Below the pieces are notes generated by a model, which was given only the letters and a program-made list of their open reading frames with translations, made no database searches and was not told the DNA's origin. Source: Thermoplasmata archaeon (GTDB taxonomy: Archaea; Thermoplasmatota; Thermoplasmata; Thermoplasmatales; Thermoplasmataceae). From it: a stretch of 21,564 nt of DNA. Both the position numbers and the translations under genes were made by a program. Of the stretch, positions 1 to 8,322 are shown piece by piece. Position 1 is the stretch's first letter. Every line of letters begins with the position of its first letter. The DNA is taken from the NCBI GenBank assembly GCA_021797055.1, contig JAKAAI010000024.1, positions 1 to 21,564 of the forward strand. Direction: 5' to 3'.

Positions 1-78
1 CAGGTTTTAATTCATCTATAATCAAAAGAATTGGATTGATAATTTTTAAAAATAGTTTAAGAAATTTTCAACGGAACA

Positions 79-1713
79 TCAATCAAGCAGGGCATCCGTT
101 GACATCAGTGGTTGTTTTGGCGCAGAGAACAGTCCAATTCCCCAGAATATGATTGCGTAGATGAACAGTACTAGATAGTCATAAGGATACGGAATGAAAT
201 TTATGCCCCCAGTAGGTGTGCCTCCAAGATATGATAGTACAATCATTCCAGCGATATATATGGGAATCCAGATTGAATTTGAAAGATTGAGATTCTTAAA
301 GTTCTTCCTGTAAGCTTGGTATAGAAACACAAGCGACCCAGCAAGTGTTGCCCCCAAAGCGTAAAGTGTTGTTGGATAGGTTGACCAATAAATCAGGTAT
401 GTGGCTATAACGAAAGCGACCAGAGACCAGAGTGTTGCATATGGTATCTTGAAAGGCCTCTCGAGATTTGGATACAATCTTCTTAAGACTGGCAAACTCA
501 ATGACGCTACGGCGAAATTTGCCACTGCAGCAACCACCACAAAATCTACCAGTGCGTACCAGGACGGAAGTGGCAACAGGAAAATGATTGACATGATTAC
601 AATTATTATCAGTGAAAATACAGGTGCACCGTGCTTCGTTGTATATTTCAACTTTTCCGGAAGCGCATCTTCCTCAGCATATCCAAACAGTATCCTGCTT
701 GCTCCTGTGAGATAAACTCCCAGTGTCCCACCGGGAGAGAATATGGCAAATATGAAGAAGATGATTATCAGAATAGAAAGCAGAGCTGCCACGGAAGGAC
801 TAACAAATGAAAGATTACTTTTCATTATATCAGCAAGGGGAGATCCTAGAGTGGATATTTTGGCCCAATCACCTGCCTTAATCTTAAATCCACTAAAGTT
901 TACTGAACCGATCATGACAACAGCCATTCCTATGTACAGCAGACTCTGTATAGCAAGTACAGCACCTATTATTTTTGGCATTGATTTTTTAGGATTTTTC
1001 ACCTCCCCTGCCATATCGGCAACCTGCCTGTAACCACCAAAGGAGAAAAGAATTCCTGAGGCTGGAATTGCAATAAATATTCCTCCAAATGAGGTCGCAA
1101 ACTCAGGAGTGGTGAAATTAGATGGGTGGAAGATGAAAATTGGCAGTATGACGATAAAAGCTACTACTATTCCTATTTTAACCCATGTTAAAATATTGTT
1201 GAAAGCAGAGAATTTTCCTATCCCCACAAGGTTCAAAAAGAAAAATCCAAGTAATAGGAGAACGGAAAGCAATATACCATATCCTGTCAGCACACCAGTA
1301 GTTGAATTATAAAGGAATGGAAAGTAGAATGAAGCGTAAGTTGAAACTGCTACTGCTTCAATAGCCGGAATTGTGGCAGCCCATATCAGTAGGGCCCATC
1401 CTGATAAGAATCCGCCATATGATCCATATGAATAATAAGCAACCCTTGCACTGATCCCTGATCTTGGAAACATTGCAGCGTATTCTGCAAATGGGAGTGT
1501 AACAAGGACGATGAATATCGCAGTTAAAATCCAGGAAATTATATCTGCCGGCCCTGCATAAACAAGACCTCCAGCGGCAGCAAAAAGAATGCCTGAACCT
1601 ACTGCACCTCCTACACCGAACATTATGGCCTGACCAGTCGTTATTCCTCTTTTCAATCCAGTTTTTGTGGTTTCATAACCATCACCTGAGGTGATCCCTA
1701 TGTCATTTTCCAT
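79..1713 (-). CDS. APC superfamily amino acid permease
   Basis: A 544-residue, almost entirely hydrophobic protein with about 12 to 14 predicted membrane segments. It probably imports amino acids across the cytoplasmic membrane with a cation. The family's first-helix glycine motif is visible near residues 34-41 (GVGGAVGSG), as is the loop signature EVKNPKKSMP at residues 237-246, which is typical of APC/amino acid-polyamine-organocation transporters. The length fits archaeal members of the family. The ATG at 1711-1713 is preceded on the minus strand by AT-rich TATA-like sequence around 1745-1770. The gene is divergent from a putative metalloprotease and an M24 peptidase, which suits an organism living on peptides. 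The substrate cannot be read from the sequence. The family call is secure; amino acid rather than other amine transport is inference. Confidence 0.88.
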   Translation of the reverse strand: MENDIGITSGDGYETTKTGLKRGITTGQAIMFGVGGAVGSGILFAAAGGLVYAGPADIISWILTAIFIVLVTLPFAEYAAMFPRSGISARVAYYSYGSYGGFLSGWALLIWAATIPAIEAVAVSTYASFYFPFLYNSTTGVLTGYGILLSVLLLLGFFFLNLVGIGKFSAFNNILTWVKIGIVVAFIVILPIFIFHPSNFTTPEFATSFGGIFIAIPASGILFSFGGYRQVADMAGEVKNPKKSMPKIIGAVLAIQSLLYIGMAVVMIGSVNFSGFKIKAGDWAKISTLGSPLADIMKSNLSFVSPSVAALLSILIIIFFIFAIFSPGGTLGVYLTGASRILFGYAEEDALPEKLKYTTKHGAPVFSLIIIVIMSIIFLLPLPSWYALVDFVVVAAVANFAVASLSLPVLRRLYPNLERPFKIPYATLWSLVAFVIATYLIYWSTYPTTLYALGATLAGSLVFLYQAYRKNFKNLNLSNSIWIPIYIAGMIVLSYLGGTPTGGINFIPYPYDYLVLFIYAIIFWGIGLFSAPKQPLMSTDALLD

Positions 1714-1744
1714 GACATTCCATAGACATCATATTACTAAAAGA

Positions 1745-1770
1745 TTATTTATAATACTGTTTTATATATT
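1745..1770 (-). promoter_or_regulatory. TATA-like promoter region of the amino acid permease
   Basis: Read on the minus strand, this stretch contains AATATATAAA (1770 to 1761) and TTATAAATAA (1754 to 1745), both TATA-like, 35 to 55 bases before the permease ATG at 1713. No clear ribosome site precedes the start, so a short or nearly absent leader is likely. Which of the two boxes is used cannot be told. Confidence 0.35.
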
Positions 1771-1858
1771 GCTCAAAGTTGGTTTAGTAAAATACAGTTT
1801 GAAATGACATTAACAGACTGAAGAGTGAATTTGTGTAAAATAATCGTAATCAATAAAT

Positions 1859-1876
1859 ATTCAATACAGATTGAAT
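1859..1876. repeat. Inverted repeat 7-4-7 directly before a ribosome site
   Basis: ATTCAAT-ACAG-ATTGAAT is a perfect 7-bp inverted repeat with a 4-base spacer. It ends exactly where the ribosome site GGAGGTGA of the HExxH gene begins (1877). As DNA it could be an operator; as RNA it could form a small AU-rich hairpin beside the ribosome site. A dyad of the same geometry precedes nadE (17462-17479). Confidence 0.5.
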
Positions 1877-1884
1877 GGAGGTGA
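1877..1884 (+). promoter_or_regulatory. Strong Shine-Dalgarno site
   Basis: GGAGGTGA is a full match to the archaeal anti-Shine-Dalgarno core and lies 6 bases before the ATG at 1891. It fixes the start of the HExxH protein and shows that its mRNA has a leader, unlike several genes here that appear leaderless. Confidence 0.75.
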
Positions 1885-1890
1885 ATTAAC

Positions 1891-2472
1891 ATGTTATTTT
1901 TATCCGAAGAAAGAAACACCTTAGGTGATCGTAAACGTTCAGATTTTCATTTATCATTCAATGAAGATAAGTTTCAGGATATTAACACATTAGATGATCA
2001 GGTACTGGAATCTGAAAGAACGGATTACAACCGGATATTCAAACTGGTTAAGAAGAATGTAAAGAAATTTCTGGGAAAGGAAAGAACAGGTCTTGGACTG
2101 GCACTTTCAAATTTACCGAACACAGTTGGCGCATACTGGCAGTTAGGAGGTAATTATATAGTCATGAATGAAACTATCGTAGGCTATATGCGATCAGCCA
2201 CGCATACAGTAAAGGAATTCAATTCCTTCCTGTTCACAATTCTTGCCCATGAATACATCCATTCAGTAGGTTATGTGGATGAGATGGAAGCCAGGAGAAT
2301 GACTGCACTGGTAACAAGGATGGCCTTTGGAAAAGATCATATTGCTGCAAGAATAGGGGCCTCGGATCTGTGGCAGCTTTATCCCAGCCTGCTTCTTCTG
2401 CCCAGTGGAGATGGAAGTAAAATGAAGATTGTAAATAACTTTGACTCGGATGCCACTTCTTACATTACGTAA
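1891..2472 (+). CDS. Putative cytoplasmic zinc metalloprotease (HExxHxxGxxDE)
   Basis: A 193-residue protein that I cannot assign to a named family. Its key feature is H120-E121-Y-I-H124-S-V-G127-Y-V-D130-E131. HExxH is the classical zinc-binding and catalytic motif, and the following G and D/E fit the HExxHxxGxx(H/D) pattern of metzincin-like peptidases, where Asp is a known alternative third ligand. E131 or E133 could instead be a gluzincin-type ligand. The N-terminal 60 residues are polar and charged. There is no signal peptide or membrane helix, so the protein should be cytoplasmic. The cysteines of archaemetzincin are absent. The start is fixed by GGAGGTGA at 1877-1884. The M24 peptidase gene follows after 30 bases and is probably co-transcribed. 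The protease function is inferred from the motif alone. Confidence 0.6.
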   Translation: MLFLSEERNTLGDRKRSDFHLSFNEDKFQDINTLDDQVLESERTDYNRIFKLVKKNVKKFLGKERTGLGLALSNLPNTVGAYWQLGGNYIVMNETIVGYMRSATHTVKEFNSFLFTILAHEYIHSVGYVDEMEARRMTALVTRMAFGKDHIAARIGASDLWQLYPSLLLLPSGDGSKMKIVNNFDSDATSYIT

Positions 2473-2502
2473 TTGCTAATATCAGGTTAATTATATCATA
2501 TT

Positions 2503-3597
2503 ATGAGACTTGATAATGCTACTTTTAAGGACAGAATTGAAAGACTACGCAGAATGATGAAAGAATCTTCAATTGATGCGTTTCTGATTCCTCCTGGTGC
2601 AAATTTCACGTATTTCACTGGGATGGAAGTTGAATCCATGGAAAGACTGACACTTCTTGTTGTGGATTTGCAAAATACCACAGTTGTCTGCCCATCCCTT
2701 ATGAAGGAACAGGTAATCGAGGAGAGCCCTATCAGAGACCTATTACCTTGGAAGGATGACGAAAATCCTTATTCTATAACCCGTGAACTGATCATTAAAT
2801 CTCAAAATATTGCAGTGGAAGGTACACTCCAGTTCTTTCATTTATATGAGCTCAACAGGACCGTTGAGAAAGAGTTGCTATACAGGGATGACATACTTAC
2901 GAAATTGAGGATCATAAAAGATGAGAACGAATTATCAGCTATCAGGGAGGCAGTAAAGAGATCTGAAAAATCTCTTGAAGTTTCCATAGAAAAGCTTGTT
3001 CCTGGAATCACGGAGATACAGTTCTCAAGGATACTTGAGAATGAATTTTTCAATCAGGGCCTTTCTGGAGTTGCATTTTCAACAATCGTATCATTTGGAA
3101 AAAATGCTGCAATGCCCCATCATTCACCTGATAATACGAAAGCGAAGGCAGGAGATTCTGTGGTTGTAGATTATGGAGGTAGATTTGACGGTTATGCATC
3201 AGATAGCACCAGAACTTTCTTCCTTGGAAATCCAGGTGAACGAATGCTTGATGTGTATGAAACAGTTAAGCATGCTAACGAAGATACCAGAAACATGATA
3301 GGAAAAGATACAACATATGCAGCAATGGACGTGTGCGCAAGGAGTATAATCGAGAAGAAAGGTTACGGGAAATATTTCATACACAGACTTGGTCATGGAC
3401 TGGGCCTTCAGGTTCATGAGGAACCTTACCTTATTCCAAAAAATGATTACAGCGTACTCAAAAACTCTGTGTTTACAATAGAGCCTGGGATTTACATAGA
3501 GAGCCTGGGAGGAGTAAGAATTGAAGATACAAATTATTTCAATGGAAGCAAGTGCATAGCCTTCAATACAATGCCAAGAGAGTGTGTAATTCTATGA
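2503..3597 (+). CDS. pepQ: M24 family metallopeptidase (Xaa-Pro aminopeptidase/dipeptidase type)
   Basis: A 364-residue protein with the two-domain layout of Xaa-Pro peptidases: an N-terminal creatinase-like domain (about 1-130) and a C-terminal pita-bread catalytic domain. All five expected metal ligands are visible: D223 (VVDYGG), D234 (ASDSTRTF), H298 (RLGHGLGL), E327 (TIEPGIY) and E341 (VRIEDT). The PHHSP segment at 205-209 supplies the usual substrate-side histidine. It should remove N-terminal residues before proline, or split Xaa-Pro dipeptides, in the cytoplasm using two metal ions. The length matches PepQ/PepP enzymes of archaea. The gene starts 30 bases after the HExxH gene, so they probably share a transcript. 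It is convergent with treZ, with a 26-base gap. Aminopeptidase versus prolidase activity cannot be decided from sequence. Confidence 0.88.
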   Translation: MRLDNATFKDRIERLRRMMKESSIDAFLIPPGANFTYFTGMEVESMERLTLLVVDLQNTTVVCPSLMKEQVIEESPIRDLLPWKDDENPYSITRELIIKSQNIAVEGTLQFFHLYELNRTVEKELLYRDDILTKLRIIKDENELSAIREAVKRSEKSLEVSIEKLVPGITEIQFSRILENEFFNQGLSGVAFSTIVSFGKNAAMPHHSPDNTKAKAGDSVVVDYGGRFDGYASDSTRTFFLGNPGERMLDVYETVKHANEDTRNMIGKDTTYAAMDVCARSIIEKKGYGKYFIHRLGHGLGLQVHEEPYLIPKNDYSVLKNSVFTIEPGIYIESLGGVRIEDTNYFNGSKCIAFNTMPRECVIL

Positions 3598-3623
3598 AGA
3601 TTGACTGAAATCCACCAGCTCCG

Positions 3624-5411
3624 TCAGTTCTGGCACAGGAGTATCCTGAATCCATATCCATCCATCTCATGACGATCTGATAGACTGTTAACACTGCCTG
3701 CGATCACTTCTCCCTCCATGTGTTCAATGTTTACTGAACTTCCGGAAAGATTGAAGGTGCATAACAATTCAGTATTTTTATCTATGAAATATTTTATGTT
3801 TAATGTTTCCATGGACAATGTAGCCTCACTTCTAACACCGTAGCCCAACCGGTATTTCTTTCTAATTTCTATCAATTGCCTGTACATTTTCAAGAATTCT
3901 CGGTTATCCTTGCCATTCAGGAGTTCCCAGCTTAACCTTGATTCTATAAAGGCTTTTTCTGAGTTAGGTTCCGGTATTTCTTTCTGATTCCTGAAATACG
4001 AGAATTCATCATTTCTACCCTTGCGAACCGTTTCTGCGAATTTTTGATCCTGTGTGTCTATGAAGAACCAGAAATGATCTGTAGATAGAAACTCCTCACC
4101 CATGAATATCATTGGAACATAGGGAGAGAGAATATAGATCGCTCCAAACAGCAGTGACTTTTTGTTTCCATAGTAGCTTCCGTTACGGTCAGAGTTCCTT
4201 CTATTGCCAACCTGATCGTGGTTTTGAGAGAAAACGATCAGCTGCCATGGATCGTAATCACTTATTCCAAGTCCTCTCGTTCTGTTAAGAAATCCTGAAT
4301 ATTCACCCCGGTAAACATAACCACTTTCAATCGCTCTCACTATCTGCCATGATTGCCCATAATCAGAATAATATCCCTGGTTTTCTCCAGTCAGAAATGA
4401 ATGCAAGGTATGATGGAAGTCATCACACCATTGAGCATCCATTCCAAATCCACAGTGTTCAATATTGCCTATTGTCAGTGGATTGTTTGCATCACTTTCT
4501 GCTATCAATAATGGTTTCCTATTGCTTTTCCTGAAGTACCTTTCAACTTCAATCTTCAGTTCTTTCAAGAAATGAGTTGGTGAATTATCATAAATACCAT
4601 GTACAGCATCAAGCCTGAGACCATCGAAACCATAAAAATCCAGCCAGTATATTGCATTTTGAATGTAGAAATTTCTTACATAATCAGACCACTGGTCGTC
4701 AAAGTTCATGGCGTTTCCCCAGGGACTTTTATACCTGTTTGAAAAATAAGGCCCAAACCTGTTCAAAACATTTCCTCTGGGACCAGTGTGATTATAGACA
4801 ACGTCAAGAATTATGGAAATGCCTCTCGAGTGAACTTGCTGTATCATATTTGTAAGATCAGATATACTGCCATATGAATTCTGGACTGCATAGGGAAACA
4901 CACCATCATATCCCCAGTTTCTTCTGCCCTCAAACTGTGCAATTGGCATTAATTCAATTACATTGATACCAAGGTCTTCGAGATAATCGAGCTTCCCTGT
5001 TATTCCATCAAAGTCCCCACTTTGACTGAATGTTCCTGTATGTAATTCATACATGACTGCATTTCTTAGATCTATGTTAACTCCCCTGTCTTTTGCATTT
5101 CCAAGATTTTCATCCACAATCGTGCTTGATCCGAAGACTCCATTTTTAAGAAATTTTGACGCAGGATCTGGCAATCTATCTTTCCTGTTTAGTATTATGC
5201 TGTATTCCTTATCATCTTTTTCGAAGTTTGAAGAACCAGCCCATATTCCGAACTGATTTCTCTCCAGTCCCATAATTCTCCCACCGTCTATTTCAACCTC
5301 AACTTTTTCTGCAAATGGAGCCCAGACATTAACATTGATTTCCTCTCCTTTCTTCCACAGTCCCATATCCTTATAACTCAGTTTTCTGTACTGCAAAGAA
5401 TTTCTTTCCAT
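3624..5411 (-). CDS. treZ: Malto-oligosyltrehalose trehalohydrolase (TreZ)
   Basis: A 595-residue GH13 enzyme that releases trehalose from the end of maltooligosyltrehalose made by TreY. An N-terminal beta-sandwich domain (VNVWAPFAEKVEVEI near 27-41) precedes the (beta/alpha)8 barrel. Visible GH13 motifs are DVVYNHTG (203-210), nucleophile D268 in GLRLDAVH, acid/base E305 in LLIAESD, and D399 in FSQNHDQVGNR. The WGYDGVFPY and MPIAQFEGRRNW segments are typical of TreZ rather than glycogen-branching or debranching enzymes. The size is normal for the family. The ATG at 5409-5411 lies one base after the treY stop (TAG-G-ATG), so the two are translationally coupled. No debranching enzyme (TreX) is within the window. 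Confidence 0.95.
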   Translation of the reverse strand: MERNSLQYRKLSYKDMGLWKKGEEINVNVWAPFAEKVEVEIDGGRIMGLERNQFGIWAGSSNFEKDDKEYSIILNRKDRLPDPASKFLKNGVFGSSTIVDENLGNAKDRGVNIDLRNAVMYELHTGTFSQSGDFDGITGKLDYLEDLGINVIELMPIAQFEGRRNWGYDGVFPYAVQNSYGSISDLTNMIQQVHSRGISIILDVVYNHTGPRGNVLNRFGPYFSNRYKSPWGNAMNFDDQWSDYVRNFYIQNAIYWLDFYGFDGLRLDAVHGIYDNSPTHFLKELKIEVERYFRKSNRKPLLIAESDANNPLTIGNIEHCGFGMDAQWCDDFHHTLHSFLTGENQGYYSDYGQSWQIVRAIESGYVYRGEYSGFLNRTRGLGISDYDPWQLIVFSQNHDQVGNRRNSDRNGSYYGNKKSLLFGAIYILSPYVPMIFMGEEFLSTDHFWFFIDTQDQKFAETVRKGRNDEFSYFRNQKEIPEPNSEKAFIESRLSWELLNGKDNREFLKMYRQLIEIRKKYRLGYGVRSEATLSMETLNIKYFIDKNTELLCTFNLSGSSVNIEHMEGEVIAGSVNSLSDRHEMDGYGFRILLCQN

Positions 5412-5412
5412 C

Positions 5413-7965
5413 CTAATTACCAGCCTTCAGAATGAGAAAAGAACTGTTTCTCATTAACTCGTTCATCTTAACCGCATCTTCAATTGCCACTTTTGATTGA
5501 TCTACCAGGTTTACATAATTCCCATTCCATTCCCTATTCACGTTCAAAACTGTGTTACCGTAATTCAGCGTGTTTCCTTCCTTTATTCGTGAAAAGTATC
5601 TCCCTGCTATGATTATCATTCTTTTATCATCTTTCCTTATACCGACTGTAATGACACATGATTCTTTTTCTCCCATTGTTTTGAGGGGTAGTATTTCGCC
5701 ATCATTTATGAGTGACAGGTTGTCTTCCCTGATTTGGCTCAGTTTAGTAAATAGGTAGAGCTTGTATCCACTTTCCAGTAGATTTTCCATATGCATGTAA
5801 TCCTGTTGAAACTTTAATCCTGATTTAGCTTCCAGTGATCTGAAATCCACAGGGATTCTGTTGTCGGGGTCAGTAAAATGAAAATTGTAATATTCAGAAC
5901 CCTGGTAGTTTGAAGTAAATCCTGGAAGCATGAATTTTAGGACAAGCATTGATATTGAATTAAGTGCACCATACATCTTGCACATTTGGGATAATTTGCT
6001 TATACTGGAATTTTTATCATTTTCCGCATGTTCCACTATTTTTTCTGCAAATTCCAGGCATTTCTGTTCATATTCAACATTTATGTTTTTCCAGCCTGAG
6101 CCTATACCAGATTCCCTGACCGCCTTGATAATATGAGTCTGCAGAGATTTCTTATAATCCCCATATAAACCACTGGACTTGACCGATGCAACCACCATTT
6201 GAACTATATAGTAGACATGCTCATTGTGTAATTTCACTGCCATATTCCTGACAGAATAGGAATTTCGTTCCTCATCTATCACCTTCTGGAATAGATTTGG
6301 GAATTCCGCAATTACAATACCTGAGGCACGGAGGTCCTCACCATATTTTGTATCGTGGGTTGATGTCTCATTCATTGAATATATCAATTTTTTCCTGTCA
6401 TTCAGGAACTCTATGAAACTTTCTACTGATACGGGCTTGTTCCATACACTACCTCCCACCTCATTCAGAAACACAACCGGATTGTACGCAAAGAATGCCC
6501 TGTCCTCAACGGATTTAGCCATCACAGCCCCAGAATACTCCTGGATCTGGATGAATGAATCACTGCAATTGGGACACTCAACTTTCAGATGTTCTGATGC
6601 AACAACCAGTACAGGGTCTCCAGTCTTCATGGCAATATTTTTGAAATCTGTTGAGATTTCCTCCGTTGAATTGAGGTTTGAATAGCTCCTGTACTTTTCC
6701 ATATTCCTTAGGTAGCTTTTGATGGCATGTTCCACGTCTTTTATTGAAAATTCATAGTGTTCCCCCATAACCAGTTGCTCGTAAACTTTCCAGGCCAGGT
6801 TGAGTATATCTCCTGCAAATTCTTCCTTCATGAACGAGTCCTTTAGATCATGCACAAGGCATTTTGCATCTTCATGTTTATTCTCAAATTTCTCCTGATC
6901 GTAGGCATAATCCTTTCGAATTTCATATATACCTTCCTGATCCGTAAAAAGTGATGTCAACTTCCAGAGAAAGTCATAGCCAGTTGTCCCGTCATTCTTC
7001 AATCTCTTGCTCAGACTCTCGTTCTCAGACAAGATCTTTTCTATTATTATAAATTCTGGATGAAGTTCTTCCTTCAGGAAGCGCAGATAGGATTCGGGAT
7101 CATGTATTCCATCCAGATGATCGATTCTCAATCCAGAAATGCCATACTCTTCTATCAATCTCTTGATCGTGCTGTGCCTTGATTCTATTACCCTGTCATC
7201 TTCTGACCTGAGTGCAATCATGTCGTTAACTGCGAAGAAACGTCTATAATTCAGAATCTTTCCAGAACTCTGCCACCATTCTGGAATTATGTTCTGTAAA
7301 TCAATAAAGCTGACCAGTAAATCTTTGTTACTATTAATTTCTTGTATTATTCCCTCAATCCTCTGCCTCATTGAATTGCTGTTATCCTCGAGAATGGCGT
7401 TAACACTCAGGAAATTTTCACCTGATCTCCTTATAATCCACTCCTTTGAACTATCGGAGCACGGAATCGTATTTCCATCAAAATCGAGAGACATATCATT
7501 CTCCAGTTTGATGCGCACCTTACCTCTTTCCAGAAGATCATTCAATGAAGATGGGAGAAATGGAAAAATGAGTTTACCGTCCTTAACGAATGGGGACTGC
7601 TTTATGTCAAACAGTCTAAGTATATCGGGATTTCCAGTTTTTATAAAATCAAGAATATATGTGTTTTCAAGAGAATATGCCATATGATTCGGCACTATGT
7701 CTATCAGTATTTTCATATGGTTCTCCCTGGCCTGATCAACCATCTTTCTCAGTCCTTCCTCGCCTCCCAGTTCATCGTTGACAAATCTGAAATCAACAAT
7801 ATCATAGCAGTGTGTGCTACCTGCTCTTGCCTTGAGAATTGGGGAAAGATATATATGAGTCACTCCTAATTTTTTTAAATATGGTATGATAGTGATAACG
7901 TCATAAAATGTAAATTGGCTGTTGAGTTGTAACCTGTATGCTAATTTAGGATACTTTTCATTCAT
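5413..7965 (-). CDS. treY: Malto-oligosyltrehalose synthase (TreY)
   Basis: An 850-residue GH13 enzyme that turns the reducing-end alpha-1,4 bond of a maltooligosaccharide into an alpha,alpha-1,1 bond, giving maltooligosyltrehalose for TreZ. Numbered from the ATG at 7965, the motifs are DIVPNH (89-94), YRRFFAVND (241-249), nucleophile D282 in GLRIDHLDG, E309 in IIIEKILSE, the NEVGG stretch (501-505), and D538 in TSTHDTKYGEDLRA. These are the specific signatures of TreY. A frame extension to a TTG at 7986 would add seven residues; I prefer the ATG because the protein then opens with YPKLAYRLQL, as TreY proteins do, and a TATA-like box lies about 24 bases upstream. A single CxxC (CPNC, 464-467) is present, which I cannot explain. 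The gene is first in a treY-treZ operon. Confidence 0.95.
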   Translation of the reverse strand: MNEKYPKLAYRLQLNSQFTFYDVITIIPYLKKLGVTHIYLSPILKARAGSTHCYDIVDFRFVNDELGGEEGLRKMVDQARENHMKILIDIVPNHMAYSLENTYILDFIKTGNPDILRLFDIKQSPFVKDGKLIFPFLPSSLNDLLERGKVRIKLENDMSLDFDGNTIPCSDSSKEWIIRRSGENFLSVNAILEDNSNSMRQRIEGIIQEINSNKDLLVSFIDLQNIIPEWWQSSGKILNYRRFFAVNDMIALRSEDDRVIESRHSTIKRLIEEYGISGLRIDHLDGIHDPESYLRFLKEELHPEFIIIEKILSENESLSKRLKNDGTTGYDFLWKLTSLFTDQEGIYEIRKDYAYDQEKFENKHEDAKCLVHDLKDSFMKEEFAGDILNLAWKVYEQLVMGEHYEFSIKDVEHAIKSYLRNMEKYRSYSNLNSTEEISTDFKNIAMKTGDPVLVVASEHLKVECPNCSDSFIQIQEYSGAVMAKSVEDRAFFAYNPVVFLNEVGGSVWNKPVSVESFIEFLNDRKKLIYSMNETSTHDTKYGEDLRASGIVIAEFPNLFQKVIDEERNSYSVRNMAVKLHNEHVYYIVQMVVASVKSSGLYGDYKKSLQTHIIKAVRESGIGSGWKNINVEYEQKCLEFAEKIVEHAENDKNSSISKLSQMCKMYGALNSISMLVLKFMLPGFTSNYQGSEYYNFHFTDPDNRIPVDFRSLEAKSGLKFQQDYMHMENLLESGYKLYLFTKLSQIREDNLSLINDGEILPLKTMGEKESCVITVGIRKDDKRMIIIAGRYFSRIKEGNTLNYGNTVLNVNREWNGNYVNLVDQSKVAIEDAVKMNELMRNSSFLILKAGN

Positions 7966-7983
7966 GTATTTTGAACGCAGGAT

Positions 7984-7993
7984 CAAATAAAAC
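7984..7993 (-). promoter_or_regulatory. TATA-like box of treY
   Basis: On the minus strand this reads GTTTTATTTG and is centred about 24 bases before the ATG at 7965. That spacing fits an archaeal TATA box driving a leaderless transcript. Other TATA-like strings occur near 8007-8015 and 8032-8040, so the assignment is tentative. Confidence 0.35.
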
Positions 7994-8053
7994 AGTTTGT
8001 CACAACTTACTTATATGATGAAAAAACCCGCATATAAAATAGGATTTTTAGAT

Positions 8054-8305
8054 TCAATTCTGCTGGTTCCTTAACATTTCTATTGTCAATTCACCATCTT
8101 TCTCTTCAAATTTTGTTATATCCATTGCATTCTGTGCAGCTAGGGATGAGAATATGTTTCTGTCATAGGGAAACTTTTCTTTCGTGAGAAGCATTCTCCC
8201 TTCCTGTCCTGGTTCGAGCTCGATTTTCATGGCCTTAAATGCACTCTTGAGATACGTTAGTGGATCACCACCGCAACTTATGTATCTATAATCCTCCTCA
8301 ATCAT
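8054..8305 (-). CDS. Small TusA/SirA-like protein with altered CPxP motif
   Basis: An 83-residue soluble protein. The order of predicted elements is strand (YRYISCGG, 6-13), helix (PLTYLKSAFKAMK), strand (GRMLLTKE), helix (NIFSSLAAQNAMD), strand, strand (GELTIEML). This is the beta-alpha-beta-alpha-beta-beta order of the TusA/SirA/YeeD sulfur-carrier fold. Where that family has C-P-x-P at the start of the first helix, this protein has C11-G-G-D-P15, so the cysteine is kept but its context is changed. It may still carry sulfur or bind a partner; a specific role is not shown. The ATG at 8305 is chosen over a GTG at 8314 because AGGTGGT (8310-8316) sits 4 bases before it. It is divergent from the ABC transporter genes. 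The fold assignment is an inference. Confidence 0.6.
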   Translation of the reverse strand: MIEEDYRYISCGGDPLTYLKSAFKAMKIELEPGQEGRMLLTKEKFPYDRNIFSSLAAQNAMDITKFEEKDGELTIEMLRNQQN

Positions 8306-8309
8306 TTCT

Positions 8310-8316
8310 ACCACCT
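8310..8316 (-). promoter_or_regulatory. Shine-Dalgarno site that decides the TusA-like start
   Basis: On the minus strand this reads AGGTGGT, ending 4 bases before the ATG at 8305. It overlaps the alternative GTG codon at 8312-8314, which argues that the GTG is part of the ribosome site and not a start. Confidence 0.6.
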
Positions 8317-8322
8317 AAATTG

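Noticed and set aside
1891..2472. Archaemetzincin (amzA)
   Set aside because: The extended motif with its conserved Cys and second zinc site is missing after the HExxH.
7966..7986. TTG-started extension of treY by seven residues
   Set aside because: The ATG at 7965 gives the normal TreY N-terminus and sits at leaderless distance from a TATA-like box, which the extension would overlap.
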